Origin: Burkholderiales bacterium
GTDB taxonomy: Bacteria; Pseudomonadota; Gammaproteobacteria; Burkholderiales; Burkholderiaceae_C
NCBI GenBank assembly: GCA_016191525.1
Contig: JACPOK010000040.1
Location: 244,897-308,896, forward strand
Reading direction: 5' to 3'
Length of the DNA: 64,000 nt
The notes under the pieces were generated by a model. The model had not been told where the DNA came from. It was given only the letters and a program-made list of their open reading frames with translations, and did not search any database. Shown here in pieces: positions 8,441-17,454 of the stretch; within the stretch, counting starts at the first letter, position 1, and every line of letters begins with the position of its first letter. Made by a program: the position numbers and the translations under genes.

Positions 8441-9451
8441 ATGAAATCAGGAACACACGGCCGAAGGGCCGTTCTTGCGGTATTGGGTCTGGCCATGTCG
8501 ATCGGCTGGACCGGCGGCGCACTCGCCCAGAACCGGACCTTCAGCTTCGCCTACGACCAGCCACCGAGCACGGCCTACGGCATCGCCGCCAACATTTTTG
8601 ACGCGAAACTCAAGGAACTGAGCGGCGGCAAGTTGAGCACAAACCAGTTTCCGAGCGCCCAGCTCGGCCAGGAGCCGCAGATGCTCCAGAAGATGCGGGC
8701 CGGCGACATTGACTTCGTGATCACGTCGACCGCGAACGCTTCCACGGTCGCCCCGCAGGCCGGCGTGTTCTCGCTGCACTTCCTGTTCCGCGACCAGGCC
8801 CACCTGGCCAAGTCGCTTGCCGACCCGGCCATCGCCCAGGCGTTCCGGGACATGGTCAAGGACTCCGTGCAGGGCGCGCAGGTGCTGGGCCTGATGACCA
8901 TGGGCCTGCGCAGCATGTACAGCAAGAAGGAAATAACGTCGCTGAACGACGTCAAGGGGCAGAAGGTGCGGGTGCAAGCCACCAAGACGGAGGACACTCA
9001 CTTTCCGGCTTATGGCGCGCAGATCGTGCACATGCCGTTCGGCGACGTCTACACATCGCTGCAGACCGGCGTGGTCAACGTGGCGGAGAACGGCGTCAAT
9101 GTCTATATGGCCAACAAGCACTACGAGGTGGCCCCCGTCCTGTCCCTGACCGAGCACGAAGCGAACAACAACTGCATCTGGGTGAGCGACAAGACCTGGG
9201 CCAGCCTGTCGCCGGAGCAGCAGAAGTGGGTTCAGCAGGCGGCTGACGAAGTGGCCCGCAAGGAACCCGCGATGGCGCTGCAGCTTGAGAAGGATTCCGG
9301 CGAAAAACTCAAGAAGCTCGGCGTCAAGGTGGTGGAAAACGTGGACAAGAGCGGGTTCATCAAGGCGGCTTCGCCCATCCAGGACCAGCTGGCCGCCGAG
9401 CTCGGGCCCCATGCGGTGAAGATCCTCAAGCTGGTTCGCGAAGTCAAGTGA
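8441..9451 (+). CDS. TRAP transporter substrate-binding protein DctP family
   Basis: Periplasmic receptor of 336 residues with a signal peptide ending at about A29 (GGALAQ). The DctP body includes GQEPQMLQKMRAGDIDFV and the ligand-arginine region KGQKVRVQATKTEDTHFPAYGAQIVHMPFGDVYTSLQTGVV, which in this family binds a carboxylate. ATG at 8441 is chosen because it follows a GGAGA site and starts the signal peptide; the long open frame upstream is antisense to the M20 gene. It is the first gene of a dctP-dctQ-dctM operon. Confidence 0.92.
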   Translation: MKSGTHGRRAVLAVLGLAMSIGWTGGALAQNRTFSFAYDQPPSTAYGIAANIFDAKLKELSGGKLSTNQFPSAQLGQEPQMLQKMRAGDIDFVITSTANASTVAPQAGVFSLHFLFRDQAHLAKSLADPAIAQAFRDMVKDSVQGAQVLGLMTMGLRSMYSKKEITSLNDVKGQKVRVQATKTEDTHFPAYGAQIVHMPFGDVYTSLQTGVVNVAENGVNVYMANKHYEVAPVLSLTEHEANNNCIWVSDKTWASLSPEQQKWVQQAADEVARKEPAMALQLEKDSGEKLKKLGVKVVENVDKSGFIKAASPIQDQLAAELGPHAVKILKLVREVK

Positions 9452-9481
9452 GGCCTTTCATGGCCGCGGGAGGACGCTGAC

Positions 9482-10042
9482 ATGGCCGATCAGCATCACC
9501 GGGCCCTGGTCCTGCCGCGGCACCGCCACCTGAAATGGAAGGCGCTCGACCCACTTGAGGCGCTGCTGATGGTCCTGTGCGGCGTTTGCATCTTCATGTT
9601 CACGCTGGCTGTGTTGTGCGATGTGGTCACCCGCTCGATCGGCACGCCCTGGCTGTGGCTGCAGCAGGTAACCACGGCATTTTTCGCCTGGGGTGTGTTT
9701 ATCGGAATGGCGGCGGCGACCCGCCGGAATGACCACTTCTATCTGACCGAAATCACCAAGCGCATGACCGGCGTGCCGCGCAGCCTGATCGAGGCCGCGA
9801 ACCGGCTGATCGCGCTGGCGGTGGCGCTGGCACTTGTCTGGTTTGGGTGGAAGAACGCGATCCTCGACCTCGGGAGCTTCCGCATGCCGTCACTGATTCC
9901 GCTGGCGGTCTACACCGGCATCGTCCCGGTGGCGGGCGCCTTGATCGCCCTGTTCACGGTGGAGCAGCTGGTGAACGGCTTGCGCCACGGCTTCGAGGGC
10001 CCCGAAGACCACGATTTCGCAGCCCCCGGGGAAAAGAAATGA
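9482..10042 (+). CDS. TRAP transporter small permease DctQ family
   Basis: A 186-residue inner-membrane protein with four hydrophobic segments (about 28-50, 62-80, 108-125, 140-160) and the typical loop AATRRNDHFYLTEITKR. It links the periplasmic receptor to the large permease in a Na+-dependent TRAP carrier. It lies 30 bp after dctP and overlaps dctM by ATGA. Confidence 0.9.
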   Translation: MADQHHRALVLPRHRHLKWKALDPLEALLMVLCGVCIFMFTLAVLCDVVTRSIGTPWLWLQQVTTAFFAWGVFIGMAAATRRNDHFYLTEITKRMTGVPRSLIEAANRLIALAVALALVWFGWKNAILDLGSFRMPSLIPLAVYTGIVPVAGALIALFTVEQLVNGLRHGFEGPEDHDFAAPGEKK

Positions 10043-11376
10043 GCAATGGCGCGATCCTGATCCTCATGGCGGGGCTGTTCCTGACCTTCGGCTACATGGG
10101 CGTGCCCGTGACCTTCGCGTTGATCGCGGGGGTGCTGCTCGCGGTGCAGTTCACACAGGTCAGCATGCAATCGATGGTCGGCCAGCTGTTTCACGGGATC
10201 GATTCGGAGGCCTTGCTGGCCGTTCCCTTTTTCCTCCTGGTCGGCGAGCTGATGGCATCTTCCGATGTCGTGCAGCGCATGATCCGGCTGGCGCAAACCC
10301 TGGTGGGGCACCTGCGCGGCGGCCTGGCGCAGGTGGTGACGCTGTTCAGCATGTTCTTCGCCGGCATTTCCGGCTCGTCGACCGCCGATGTGGCCGTTCT
10401 CAGCCGCACCGTCGCACCCGAAATGGACCGGGAAGGTTACGACCGGGCATTCACCGCGGCGCTGATTGCTTCGGCCTCGACCATGGCGAACCTGATCCCG
10501 CCCAGCATCATGGCGATCGTGTACGGCGCCACCGGCAACGTTTCCATTGGCGGCCTGTTCCTCGCGGGCGTGGTGCCCGGTGTGCTGATCGGGATCGGCC
10601 TGATGGTGTACAGCTACTTCTGGGGTCCGGTGGGCATCAAGAAAAGGCGCGCCTCGCTGTCCGAGGTGGCGAGCGCGGGCCGCGCCTCGGCCCTGCCCCT
10701 GGTGATTCCGGTGATCATCATGGGCGGCATCCTCAGCGGCTGGTTCACGCCCACGGAAGCGGGAATGGCCGCGGCGGTCTACATCCTGCTGGTGCTCATC
10801 CCGGTCTACCGGCCCCGGCACGTCTATGAGTTGCCGCGCGACTTCATGTACGCCGGCCTGCTCTATTCCCTGCCGCTGGCCGCCGTGGCCGCGGCTTCCG
10901 CTTTTGGCTGGATGGTTGCGTACCTGCGCGGCCCGGACCTGGTCGCCGCCTACATCACCGGGATTGCCGGGACCAGCGGGCCGATGATCATGTTCCTGCT
11001 GGTGGTGCTGTTCGTCATCGTCGGCGACTTCATCGACGCCGTGCCGGCCATCATCATCTTCATGCCCATCATCAACAAGCTGACAGAGATCGGCAACATC
11101 CATCCACTGCACATGGGCGTCGTGATCATCACGACGCTGGTCTTCGGCCTGATCACGCCTCCCTACGGCCTGTCGCTGCTGGTGGCGTCGAAATACGTGG
11201 GCGTGGGTTTTGGCAAGGCAGTGGTGCGCTCGCTGCCGCTGTATGCGGTTTTCCTGCTGACGATCGCCTTTGTCGTGCTGTTCCCCGATGTGGTCCTGTG
11301 GCTGCCGAAAGTCCTTCTGCCCGAGTCGGTGGGCTGCTTCAAGAGTCCCGCCGGCACAGGGTATATCTGCCCCTGA
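10039..11376 (+). CDS. TRAP transporter large permease DctM family
   Basis: A 445-residue polytopic membrane protein carrying the TRAP large-subunit signatures GISGSSTADVAVL, SASTMANLIPPSIMAIVYG, FTPTEAGMAAAVY and TPPYGLSLLVASKYVG. It forms the transport channel with DctQ. The start is the ATG of the ATGA overlap at 10039; an upstream in-frame start would lie inside dctQ and is rejected. With DctP it is a complete three-gene TRAP importer; the ligand is unknown. Confidence 0.93.
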   Translation: MSNGAILILMAGLFLTFGYMGVPVTFALIAGVLLAVQFTQVSMQSMVGQLFHGIDSEALLAVPFFLLVGELMASSDVVQRMIRLAQTLVGHLRGGLAQVVTLFSMFFAGISGSSTADVAVLSRTVAPEMDREGYDRAFTAALIASASTMANLIPPSIMAIVYGATGNVSIGGLFLAGVVPGVLIGIGLMVYSYFWGPVGIKKRRASLSEVASAGRASALPLVIPVIIMGGILSGWFTPTEAGMAAAVYILLVLIPVYRPRHVYELPRDFMYAGLLYSLPLAAVAAASAFGWMVAYLRGPDLVAAYITGIAGTSGPMIMFLLVVLFVIVGDFIDAVPAIIIFMPIINKLTEIGNIHPLHMGVVIITTLVFGLITPPYGLSLLVASKYVGVGFGKAVVRSLPLYAVFLLTIAFVVLFPDVVLWLPKVLLPESVGCFKSPAGTGYICP

Positions 11377-11466
11377 GCCGGCCTGGCCTGCTTTGCTACA
11401 CTGGCCCCCCACCCGGGCGCGGCTGACCGCCGTTCCCGTTCTTTTCACAGCCTCTGGACAAATACC

Positions 11467-11889
11467 ATGAACCGCTGCACGAGAAGCCGGGTTGGCCGCG
11501 CGCTTGGCGCCGCCCTGACCGGCCTTTTTTTGAACTTTGCACCCCCCGCCGTCATCGCCCAAGGCATCGTGCGCGAAGCGCCCAAGGACGTGAAGGCGGC
11601 GACGATGGTGATCACCGCGCCGCCCGAAATCACCCTCAACGGCAAGCCTGACCGGCTATCGCCCGGCTCGCGCATCCGCGACCTGAACAACATGCTGGTG
11701 CTTTCCGGCGGTGTGGTGGGCAAGAACCTGCCGGTGGTCTACCGCCGTGACGCGGCCGGCCTGGTGCATGAGGTATGGCTGCTCACCCCCGCCGAATACG
11801 CCCGCCTGGGCGGCGTCGACGGCAGCGACCTGCAGGGCTACCAGCGCTTTGCCGAACTGCTGGCGCTGATCTTCGGCGCGCGCAGGTAA
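11467..11889 (+). CDS. Conserved hypothetical exported protein upstream of miaB
   Basis: A 140-residue protein with an N-terminal signal-like segment ([22 protein letters not shown], cleavage near residue 32). The mature part reads [29 protein letters not shown] and gives no family I can name; no cysteine pair or catalytic motif is evident. It ends 10 bp before miaB and is probably co-transcribed. Codon use and GC look like the neighbours. Function unknown. Confidence 0.7.
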   Translation: MNRCTRSRVGRALGAALTGLFLNFAPPAVIAQGIVREAPKDVKAATMVITAPPEITLNGKPDRLSPGSRIRDLNNMLVLSGGVVGKNLPVVYRRDAAGLVHEVWLLTPAEYARLGGVDGSDLQGYQRFAELLALIFGARR

Positions 11890-11899
11890 GGGCGCGGTC

Positions 11900-13240
11900 A
11901 TGACGAAGAAGGTTTTCATCAAGACGTTCGGCTGCCAGATGAACGAGTACGACTCGGACAAGATGGCCGACGTGATGCATGCCGCGCAGGGCTATGAACC
12001 CACGCAGGACGTTGATGAGGCCGACCTCATCCTCTTCAACACCTGCTCGGTGCGCGAGAAAGCGCAGGAGAAAGTGTTCTCCGACCTGGGCCGCGTGAAG
12101 CACCTGAAGAAAAAGGGCGTGCTGATCGGCGTCGGAGGCTGCGTGGCCAGCCAGGAAGGCGCGGCCATCATCGAACGCGCTCCCTATGTGGACGTGGTGT
12201 TCGGCCCGCAGACCCTGCACCGCCTGCCGCAGCTGCTGCGCCAGCGCGAAGAGCAGCGCCGCCCGCAGGTGGACATCAGCTTTCCCGAAATCGAGAAGTT
12301 CGACAACCTGCCGCCGGCACGGGTGGAAGGCGCCACCGCTTTCGTGAGCATCATGGAAGGCTGCAGCAAGTACTGCAGCTATTGCGTGGTGCCCTATACG
12401 CGCGGCGAGGAAGTCTCGCGCCCGTTCGAGGACGTGCTGGTGGAAGTGGCCGGCCTGGCCGACCAGGGCGTGAAGGAAGTGACGCTGCTGGGCCAGAACG
12501 TGAATGCCTACCGGGGCAAGATGGGGGGGACCGCGGACATCGCCGACTTCGCGCTCTTGCTGGAATACGTTGCCGACATCCCGGGCATCGAGCGCATCCG
12601 CTACACCACCAGCCACCCCAACGAGTTCACCCAGCGGCTGGTCGATGCCTACGGAAAGATTCCCAAGCTGGTGAGCCATCTGCACCTGCCGGTGCAGCAC
12701 GGCAGCGACCGCATCCTGATGGCCATGAAGCGCGGCTACACCGCCATGGAATACAAGAGCACGGTGCGCAAGCTGCGGGCCATCCGCCCCAAGATGGCGA
12801 TGTCCAGCGACTTCATCGTGGGCTTCCCCGGCGAGACGGAGGAAGACTTCGGCAAGATGATGAAGCTGATCGACGATGTGGGCTTCGACAACAGCTTCAG
12901 CTTCATCTTCAGCCCGCGGCCCGGCACGCCGGCCGCCACGCTGCATGACGAGACGCCGCACGCGGTGAAGCTCAAGCGGCTGCAGGCGCTGCAGGCCGTG
13001 ATCGAGGCGAACATCCGCGCCATCAGCGCCAGCCGTGTCGGCACCGTGCAGCGCATCCTGGTGGAAGGCCCCTCACGCAAGAACGCGGCCGAACTGGCCG
13101 GCCGCACGGACTGCAACCGCATGGTCAATTTCAATGGGCCGCAAAGGCTGGCCGGGCAGATGGTGGATATCCGCATCACCGAAGCCATGCCGCATTCGCT
13201 GCGCGGCGAAGTGGTGACGCGCGAAGCGCTGACGGCCTGA
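11900..13240 (+). CDS. miaB: tRNA-2-methylthio-N6-dimethylallyladenosine synthase MiaB
   Basis: Radical-SAM methylthiotransferase that adds the 2-methylthio group to i6A37 of tRNAs reading UNN codons. 446 residues, normal length. N-terminal UPF0004 domain with cluster cysteines C12, C49 and C81; radical-SAM motif GCSKYCSYC with C155, C159 and C162; C-terminal TRAM domain (about 380-446). It ends at a TGA directly followed by a 62-bp dispersed repeat shared with the convergent ffh gene. Confidence 0.97.
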   Translation: MTKKVFIKTFGCQMNEYDSDKMADVMHAAQGYEPTQDVDEADLILFNTCSVREKAQEKVFSDLGRVKHLKKKGVLIGVGGCVASQEGAAIIERAPYVDVVFGPQTLHRLPQLLRQREEQRRPQVDISFPEIEKFDNLPPARVEGATAFVSIMEGCSKYCSYCVVPYTRGEEVSRPFEDVLVEVAGLADQGVKEVTLLGQNVNAYRGKMGGTADIADFALLLEYVADIPGIERIRYTTSHPNEFTQRLVDAYGKIPKLVSHLHLPVQHGSDRILMAMKRGYTAMEYKSTVRKLRAIRPKMAMSSDFIVGFPGETEEDFGKMMKLIDDVGFDNSFSFIFSPRPGTPAATLHDETPHAVKLKRLQALQAVIEANIRAISASRVGTVQRILVEGPSRKNAAELAGRTDCNRMVNFNGPQRLAGQMVDIRITEAMPHSLRGEVVTREALTA

Positions 13241-13302
13241 TTGCTACAGTTTTTGTAGCTGCCTACGCAAGCCTGGCGCGCTCTGCAGGCCTTTTTCCCT
13301 CT
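13241..13302 (+). repeat. 62-bp dispersed repeat, copy A (miaB/ffh convergent junction)
   Basis: Begins TTGCTAC directly after the miaB stop and ends CCCTCT at the ffh stop, filling the whole junction. Contains GCTAC-7 nt-GTAGC (first hairpin) and GCCTG-10 nt-CAGGC followed by TTTTT (second, terminator-like). Same length as the copies at 28568-28629 (minus), 50174-50235 and 62692-62753. Confidence 0.85.
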
Positions 13303-14666
13303 CAGAAAGGCATCTTGGGCATGCCTTTACCGCCGCCCATGCGCTTCATCATCTTCATGAGGCCACCGCCCTTCATCTTCTTCATCATGCCTTGCATCTG
13401 GTCGAACTCATTGAGCAGGCGGTTGACTTCCTGAACCTGCACGCCCGCGCCGGCGGCGATGCGGCGCTTGCGGGTGGCCTTGATCAGGTCGGGCTTGCGC
13501 CGCTCCAGCGGCGTCATGCTCTGGATGATGCCTTCCTTGCGCTTGATGTCCTTCTCGGCGCGGGCCATGTCCACCTGGCCGGCCTTGGCCTGCATCTGGG
13601 CAGGCATCTTGTCCATCAGGCTGGACAGGCCGCCCATGCTCTTCATCTGCTGGATCTGCGAGAGGAAGTCGTTCAAATCGAAGCCGTCGCCGCTCTTGAC
13701 CTTGGCGGCCAGCTTCTGCGCCGCTTCCATGTCCACGCCGGCCGTGACCTGCTCGACCAGCGCCACGATGTCGCCCATGCCCAGGATGCGGCCGGCATGG
13801 CGCTCGGCGTCGAACACCTCCAGCCCGTCGATCTTTTCGCTGGTGCCGGCGAACTTGATCGGCGCGCCCGTCACCTGCCGCACCGACAGCGCGGCGCCGC
13901 CGCGCGAGTCGCCGTCCAGCTTGGTCAGGATGATGCCGGTGAGCGGCAGCGCTTCCTTGAAGGCCCTGGCCGTGTTGACCGCATCCTGGCCCTGCATGGC
14001 GTCGACCACGAACAGCGTTTCCACCGGGTTCAGCGCGGCGTGCAGCTCCTTGATTTCCTGCATCAGCACTTCGTCGATGGCCAGGCGGCCTGCGGTGTCG
14101 ACCAGCAGCACGTCGAAGTACTGGCGCTTGGCGTAGTCCAGCGCGGCGCGCGCGATGTCCACCGGCTTCTGGTCCGGCGTGCTGGGAAACCATTCGGCGC
14201 CGGCCTGCTTCGTGACGGTCCTGAGCTGCTCGATGGCGGCCGGGCGGTAGACGTCACCCGACACCGTGAGCACCTTCTTCTTGCGCTTTTCGATCAGGTG
14301 CTTGGCCAGCTTGGCGGTGGTGGTGGTCTTGCCGGCGCCCTGCAGGCCGGCCATCAGGATCACCGCGGGCGGCTGCGCCTGCAGGTTGATGTCGGAGACG
14401 CCCTCGCCCATCGTGGCGGCCAGCTCGCGGCTGACGATGCCGACCAGCGCCTGCCCGGGGGACAGCGAGCCCAGCACGTCGGCGCCCATGGCCTTGTCCT
14501 TGACGCGGGCGATGAAGTCGCGCACCACCGGCAGGGCGACGTCGGCCTCGAGCAGGGCCATGCGCACTTCGCGCAGCATGTCCTGCACGTTGGCTTCGGT
14601 GATGCGGGCTGCGCCACGCATTTCCTTGACGAGGCGGGAGAGTTTGTCGGTGAGGGCGGAGGCCAT
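13302..14666 (-). CDS. ffh: Signal recognition particle protein Ffh
   Basis: SRP54-type GTPase, 454 residues, that binds 4.5S RNA and signal sequences and delivers ribosomes to FtsY. N domain 1-95; G domain with GLQGAGKTTTT (107-117), DTAGR (190-194) and TKLDGDSRGG; Met-rich M domain from about 300 to the end (MKSMGGLSSLMDKM, then QMQGMMKKMKGGGLMKMMKRMGGG). Full length with no defect. The stop codon abuts the 62-bp repeat. Divergent from the YpjD-like gene, an arrangement conserved in proteobacteria. Confidence 0.98.
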   Translation of the reverse strand: MASALTDKLSRLVKEMRGAARITEANVQDMLREVRMALLEADVALPVVRDFIARVKDKAMGADVLGSLSPGQALVGIVSRELAATMGEGVSDINLQAQPPAVILMAGLQGAGKTTTTAKLAKHLIEKRKKKVLTVSGDVYRPAAIEQLRTVTKQAGAEWFPSTPDQKPVDIARAALDYAKRQYFDVLLVDTAGRLAIDEVLMQEIKELHAALNPVETLFVVDAMQGQDAVNTARAFKEALPLTGIILTKLDGDSRGGAALSVRQVTGAPIKFAGTSEKIDGLEVFDAERHAGRILGMGDIVALVEQVTAGVDMEAAQKLAAKVKSGDGFDLNDFLSQIQQMKSMGGLSSLMDKMPAQMQAKAGQVDMARAEKDIKRKEGIIQSMTPLERRKPDLIKATRKRRIAAGAGVQVQEVNRLLNEFDQMQGMMKKMKGGGLMKMMKRMGGGKGMPKMPF

Positions 14667-14710
14667 GGGAGCGCTTCGTGCGAGCGAAGCAAAGGGCTAA
14701 ACTAAGGAAC

Positions 14711-15514
14711 ATGATTCTAGCGAGTGCGTCCCCTGCGAGCGTGGTGCTGGCGTTCGCCGCGGCGGCCGCCTACGCCGTGCCGGCCGCGCTGGCCCGCCGC
14801 CTGAGCGAGCAGGCCGCCCGGCTGGCCCTGCTTGCCGCATGGTTGCTGCATGCGGCGGTGCTGGTGGCCAGCCTGCTGGGGGAGGCGCCGCGCTTCGGCT
14901 TCGCGCCCGCGCTGTCCGTGACCGCCTGGCTGGTGCTGACCGTTTACGCTGTGGAGCGCAAGCTGTTCCCCAAGCTGGAAGCGCGCTGGGCGCTGGCGGG
15001 GCTGGGCGCCGCCGCGGTGCTCCTGGCCCTGGCCTTTCCCGGCAACACGCTGCACGTGTCGGCTTCGCCCTGGCTGCCGCTGCACTGGGCCCTGGGCATC
15101 GCCTCCTACGGGCTGTTCGCGGCCGCCGTGGTCCACGCCTGGCTGATGGGCCGCGCCGAAAAGGAAATGCGGCAGGCGGCCGACCCGCATTCGGGCCTGC
15201 CGCTGCTGACCCTGGAGCGCCTGACCTTCCGCTTCGTCGGCGCCGGCTTCGTGCTGCTGTCGGCAACGCTGCTGGCGGGCCTTTTCTTCACCGAGGCGTT
15301 GTACGGCCAGGGCAAGGCCTGGAAGTGGGACCATAAAACGGTGTTTTCCGTGCTCTCCTGGCTGGCTTTTGCGCTGCTGCTGCTGGGCCGCGCGCGCTTT
15401 GGCTGGCGCGGGCGCACGGCCGTGCGCGTGCTCTATGCCGGCTCGCTGCTGCTGCTGCTGGCCTATGTGGGCTCGCGCTTCGTGCTGGAAGTGGTGCTGG
15501 GGCGTGCGCCGTGA
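14711..15514 (+). CDS. ypjD: Cytochrome c assembly-type inner membrane protein (YpjD/CcsA-like)
   Basis: A 267-residue membrane protein with about eight hydrophobic helices. LHWALGIASYGLFAAAVVHAW and HKTVFSVLSWLAFALL carry the histidines typical of the CcmC/CcsA-like fold. E. coli YpjD, also beside ffh, has been linked to ion tolerance, so a haem-handling role is not certain. ATG at 14711 is preferred; an in-frame GTG at 14678 would add 11 residues. Overlaps the next gene at GTGA (15511-15514). Confidence 0.8.
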   Translation: MILASASPASVVLAFAAAAAYAVPAALARRLSEQAARLALLAAWLLHAAVLVASLLGEAPRFGFAPALSVTAWLVLTVYAVERKLFPKLEARWALAGLGAAAVLLALAFPGNTLHVSASPWLPLHWALGIASYGLFAAAVVHAWLMGRAEKEMRQAADPHSGLPLLTLERLTFRFVGAGFVLLSATLLAGLFFTEALYGQGKAWKWDHKTVFSVLSWLAFALLLLGRARFGWRGRTAVRVLYAGSLLLLLAYVGSRFVLEVVLGRAP

Positions 15515-15744
15515 AGTACCTGCTGGTGCTGGCCGTGGTGCTGTTCGGCGTCTGGCTGTGGCGAAACAACCGCAAGGCTGAGCGCGACGGCGAAGCCCCG
15601 CGCACGCCTCCCAGCGCCGCGTTGCCTCAGGACATGGTGCGCTGCCCCGTCTGTGCCGTGCACCTGCCGCGCGCGGACGCATTGCCCGGGCCGGGCGGGC
15701 AGCTCTACTGCAGCCCGGAACACCGCAGCAGCGCCGGAGGCTGA
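15511..15744 (+). CDS. PP0621-like small membrane-anchored protein with a zinc-ribbon-like motif
   Basis: A 77-residue protein: N-terminal membrane helix (YLLVLAVVLFGVWLW, residues 3-17), then a soluble part with CPVC (C45, C48) and YCSPEH (C67, H71), a spacing that suggests a small metal site. GTG start, overlapping the preceding stop as GTGA. It lies directly before the PilS-like kinase gene (stop at 15744, ATG at 15745), a neighbourhood I recall as conserved in Comamonadaceae. Function unknown. Confidence 0.75.
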   Translation: MKYLLVLAVVLFGVWLWRNNRKAERDGEAPRTPPSAALPQDMVRCPVCAVHLPRADALPGPGGQLYCSPEHRSSAGG

Positions 15745-17454
15745 ATGGCCGCCTCGCCCCTGTCGATTCCCTGGGACGAGTCGGCCGACCCGCTGAACGC
15801 GGATTCGGCTTTCAACCGGCTCTGGCTTGGTTTCATGACGGCCCGCGTGACCATCGCGCTGGCCCTGCTGGTCCTGCTGGCCTCGCTCTACACGCTGGCA
15901 CCCGCCCTGCACCTGGGCAACTGGCTCACGGGCCTGTGCGCCACCTACCTGGCGGCGACGCTGGCCGTGCGGGTGATGATGCGGCCCCAGCCACCCGGCA
16001 ACACGTTCGATCCGCAATGGGTATTCACCATCGGCGTCGACCTGGTCGCCTTTTCGACACTGCATTTCCTGCAGGCAGGCGGCATCAACTATTCACCGCT
16101 GTTCGCCCTGCCTGTGTTGATGGCAGCGGTGCTCGGCTCAGGCCTGCTGGCGCTGGGCACGGCCGCCGGCGTGACGCTGCTGCTGCTGGCCGAAGCATGG
16201 GTGATCGCGCTGCAGCTGCCGTCCGAAGCCGCCGCCCGCTTCCTGCAGGCGGGACTGACCGGCGTCGGCTATTTCGCGCTGGCGTTCCTGGCCAACCAGC
16301 AGGCCGCGCGGCTGGCGCGCGAGGAACAGGCGGCACGGCACGGCCAGCAGGCCGCCCGGGTGCAGGCGCAAGTCAATGAACTGGTGATCGAGAATCTCGG
16401 CGACGGGGTGCTGGTGGTGGATGCCGAGGGCCGCGTGCGCGCGGCCAACCCCGCCGCGCGGCGGCTGCTCGGCCCCGCCGCGTCCGGCCCTTCGGGCCCC
16501 TTCGTCCTCGCCGCCCGGCCCGCCTGGCAGCCGCTGGTGACCCTCGCGCTGCAGACCTTCGTGCACCGCGACTCCCGGCTGGGCGACATCGCCATCGACG
16601 ATGGCGCCGGCAGCCCGCGCCGCATCCATGTGCGCACGCGGCTCACGGCGCCTCACGACAACGGTGCGCAGAGCCTGTGCGTCATGTTCCTGGAAGACCT
16701 GCGCGAGATGGAAGCGCGGCTTCGCACCGAGAAACTGGCCGCGATGGGCCGCATGTCGGCGGCGGTGGCGCACGAGATCCGCAACCCGCTGGCCGCGATC
16801 ACGCAGGCCAATGCGCTGCTGGAGGAGGACCTGGTCGACCCCGGCCAGAAGCAGCTGAGCGGGCTGGTGCGGCAGAACGCGCAGCGGCTGGCGCAAATCG
16901 TCGAGGAAATCCTGGACATCTCCCGCGTGCAGCACCAGAGCGGCAATCCTTCGGCGCCGTTGCTTGCGCTGGACGAATCCACCGCCTCGGCCTGCAGCGA
17001 CTGGGGCATGCAGGCGCGTTGTGGCGACCGGCTGGCGCTGGCGGCCGGCAGCGGCGGCGCGCTGGTGGCCTTCGAGCCCGACCACCTGCGGCGGGTGCTG
17101 GTCAACCTGCTGGACAACGCGCTGCGCTACGCCGGCACCCGAGCCGGCTCCATCCGCGTCAGCACGCAGGTGGCGGGCGGCGTGACGCTGCGCGTATGGA
17201 GCGACGGCGCGCCCCTGGAGCAGACCGTGCAGCGCCACCTGTTCGAGCCCTTCTTTTCTTCCGAGAGCCGCTCCAGCGGCCTGGGCCTGTACATCTGCCG
17301 CGAGCTGTGCGAGCGCCACGGCGCGCAGATCGGCTACCGCCGCGCCGCGTCGCCCGGGAACGACGTTCCCGATGGCAATGAATTTTTCGTGACATTCCGC
17401 ACGGTCGGCACCGGCCTTGCGGACACCCGGCCATTTGACACAATACCCGCCTGA
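15745..17454 (+). CDS. pilS: Sensor histidine kinase, PilS-like
   Basis: A 569-residue inner-membrane kinase: about six N-terminal membrane helices (30-190), a PAS-like segment (about 210-310), a HisKA domain with phosphorylated H343 in AVAHEIRNPLAAI, and an ATPase domain with NLLDNALRYA (N box) and SSGLGLYICREL (G2 box). The topology and its direct pairing with a PilR-type regulator mark it as PilS, which controls sigma-54 transcription of type IV pilin. Its stop overlaps the pilR start (TGATG). Confidence 0.88.
   Translation: MAASPLSIPWDESADPLNADSAFNRLWLGFMTARVTIALALLVLLASLYTLAPALHLGNWLTGLCATYLAATLAVRVMMRPQPPGNTFDPQWVFTIGVDLVAFSTLHFLQAGGINYSPLFALPVLMAAVLGSGLLALGTAAGVTLLLLAEAWVIALQLPSEAAARFLQAGLTGVGYFALAFLANQQAARLAREEQAARHGQQAARVQAQVNELVIENLGDGVLVVDAEGRVRAANPAARRLLGPAASGPSGPFVLAARPAWQPLVTLALQTFVHRDSRLGDIAIDDGAGSPRRIHVRTRLTAPHDNGAQSLCVMFLEDLREMEARLRTEKLAAMGRMSAAVAHEIRNPLAAITQANALLEEDLVDPGQKQLSGLVRQNAQRLAQIVEEILDISRVQHQSGNPSAPLLALDESTASACSDWGMQARCGDRLALAAGSGGALVAFEPDHLRRVLVNLLDNALRYAGTRAGSIRVSTQVAGGVTLRVWSDGAPLEQTVQRHLFEPFFSSESRSSGLGLYICRELCERHGAQIGYRRAASPGNDVPDGNEFFVTFRTVGTGLADTRPFDTIPA

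Noticed and set aside
9910..11562. A 550-codon open frame opposite dctM
   Set aside because: His/Gln/Arg/Asp-rich shadow of a clear TRAP permease.
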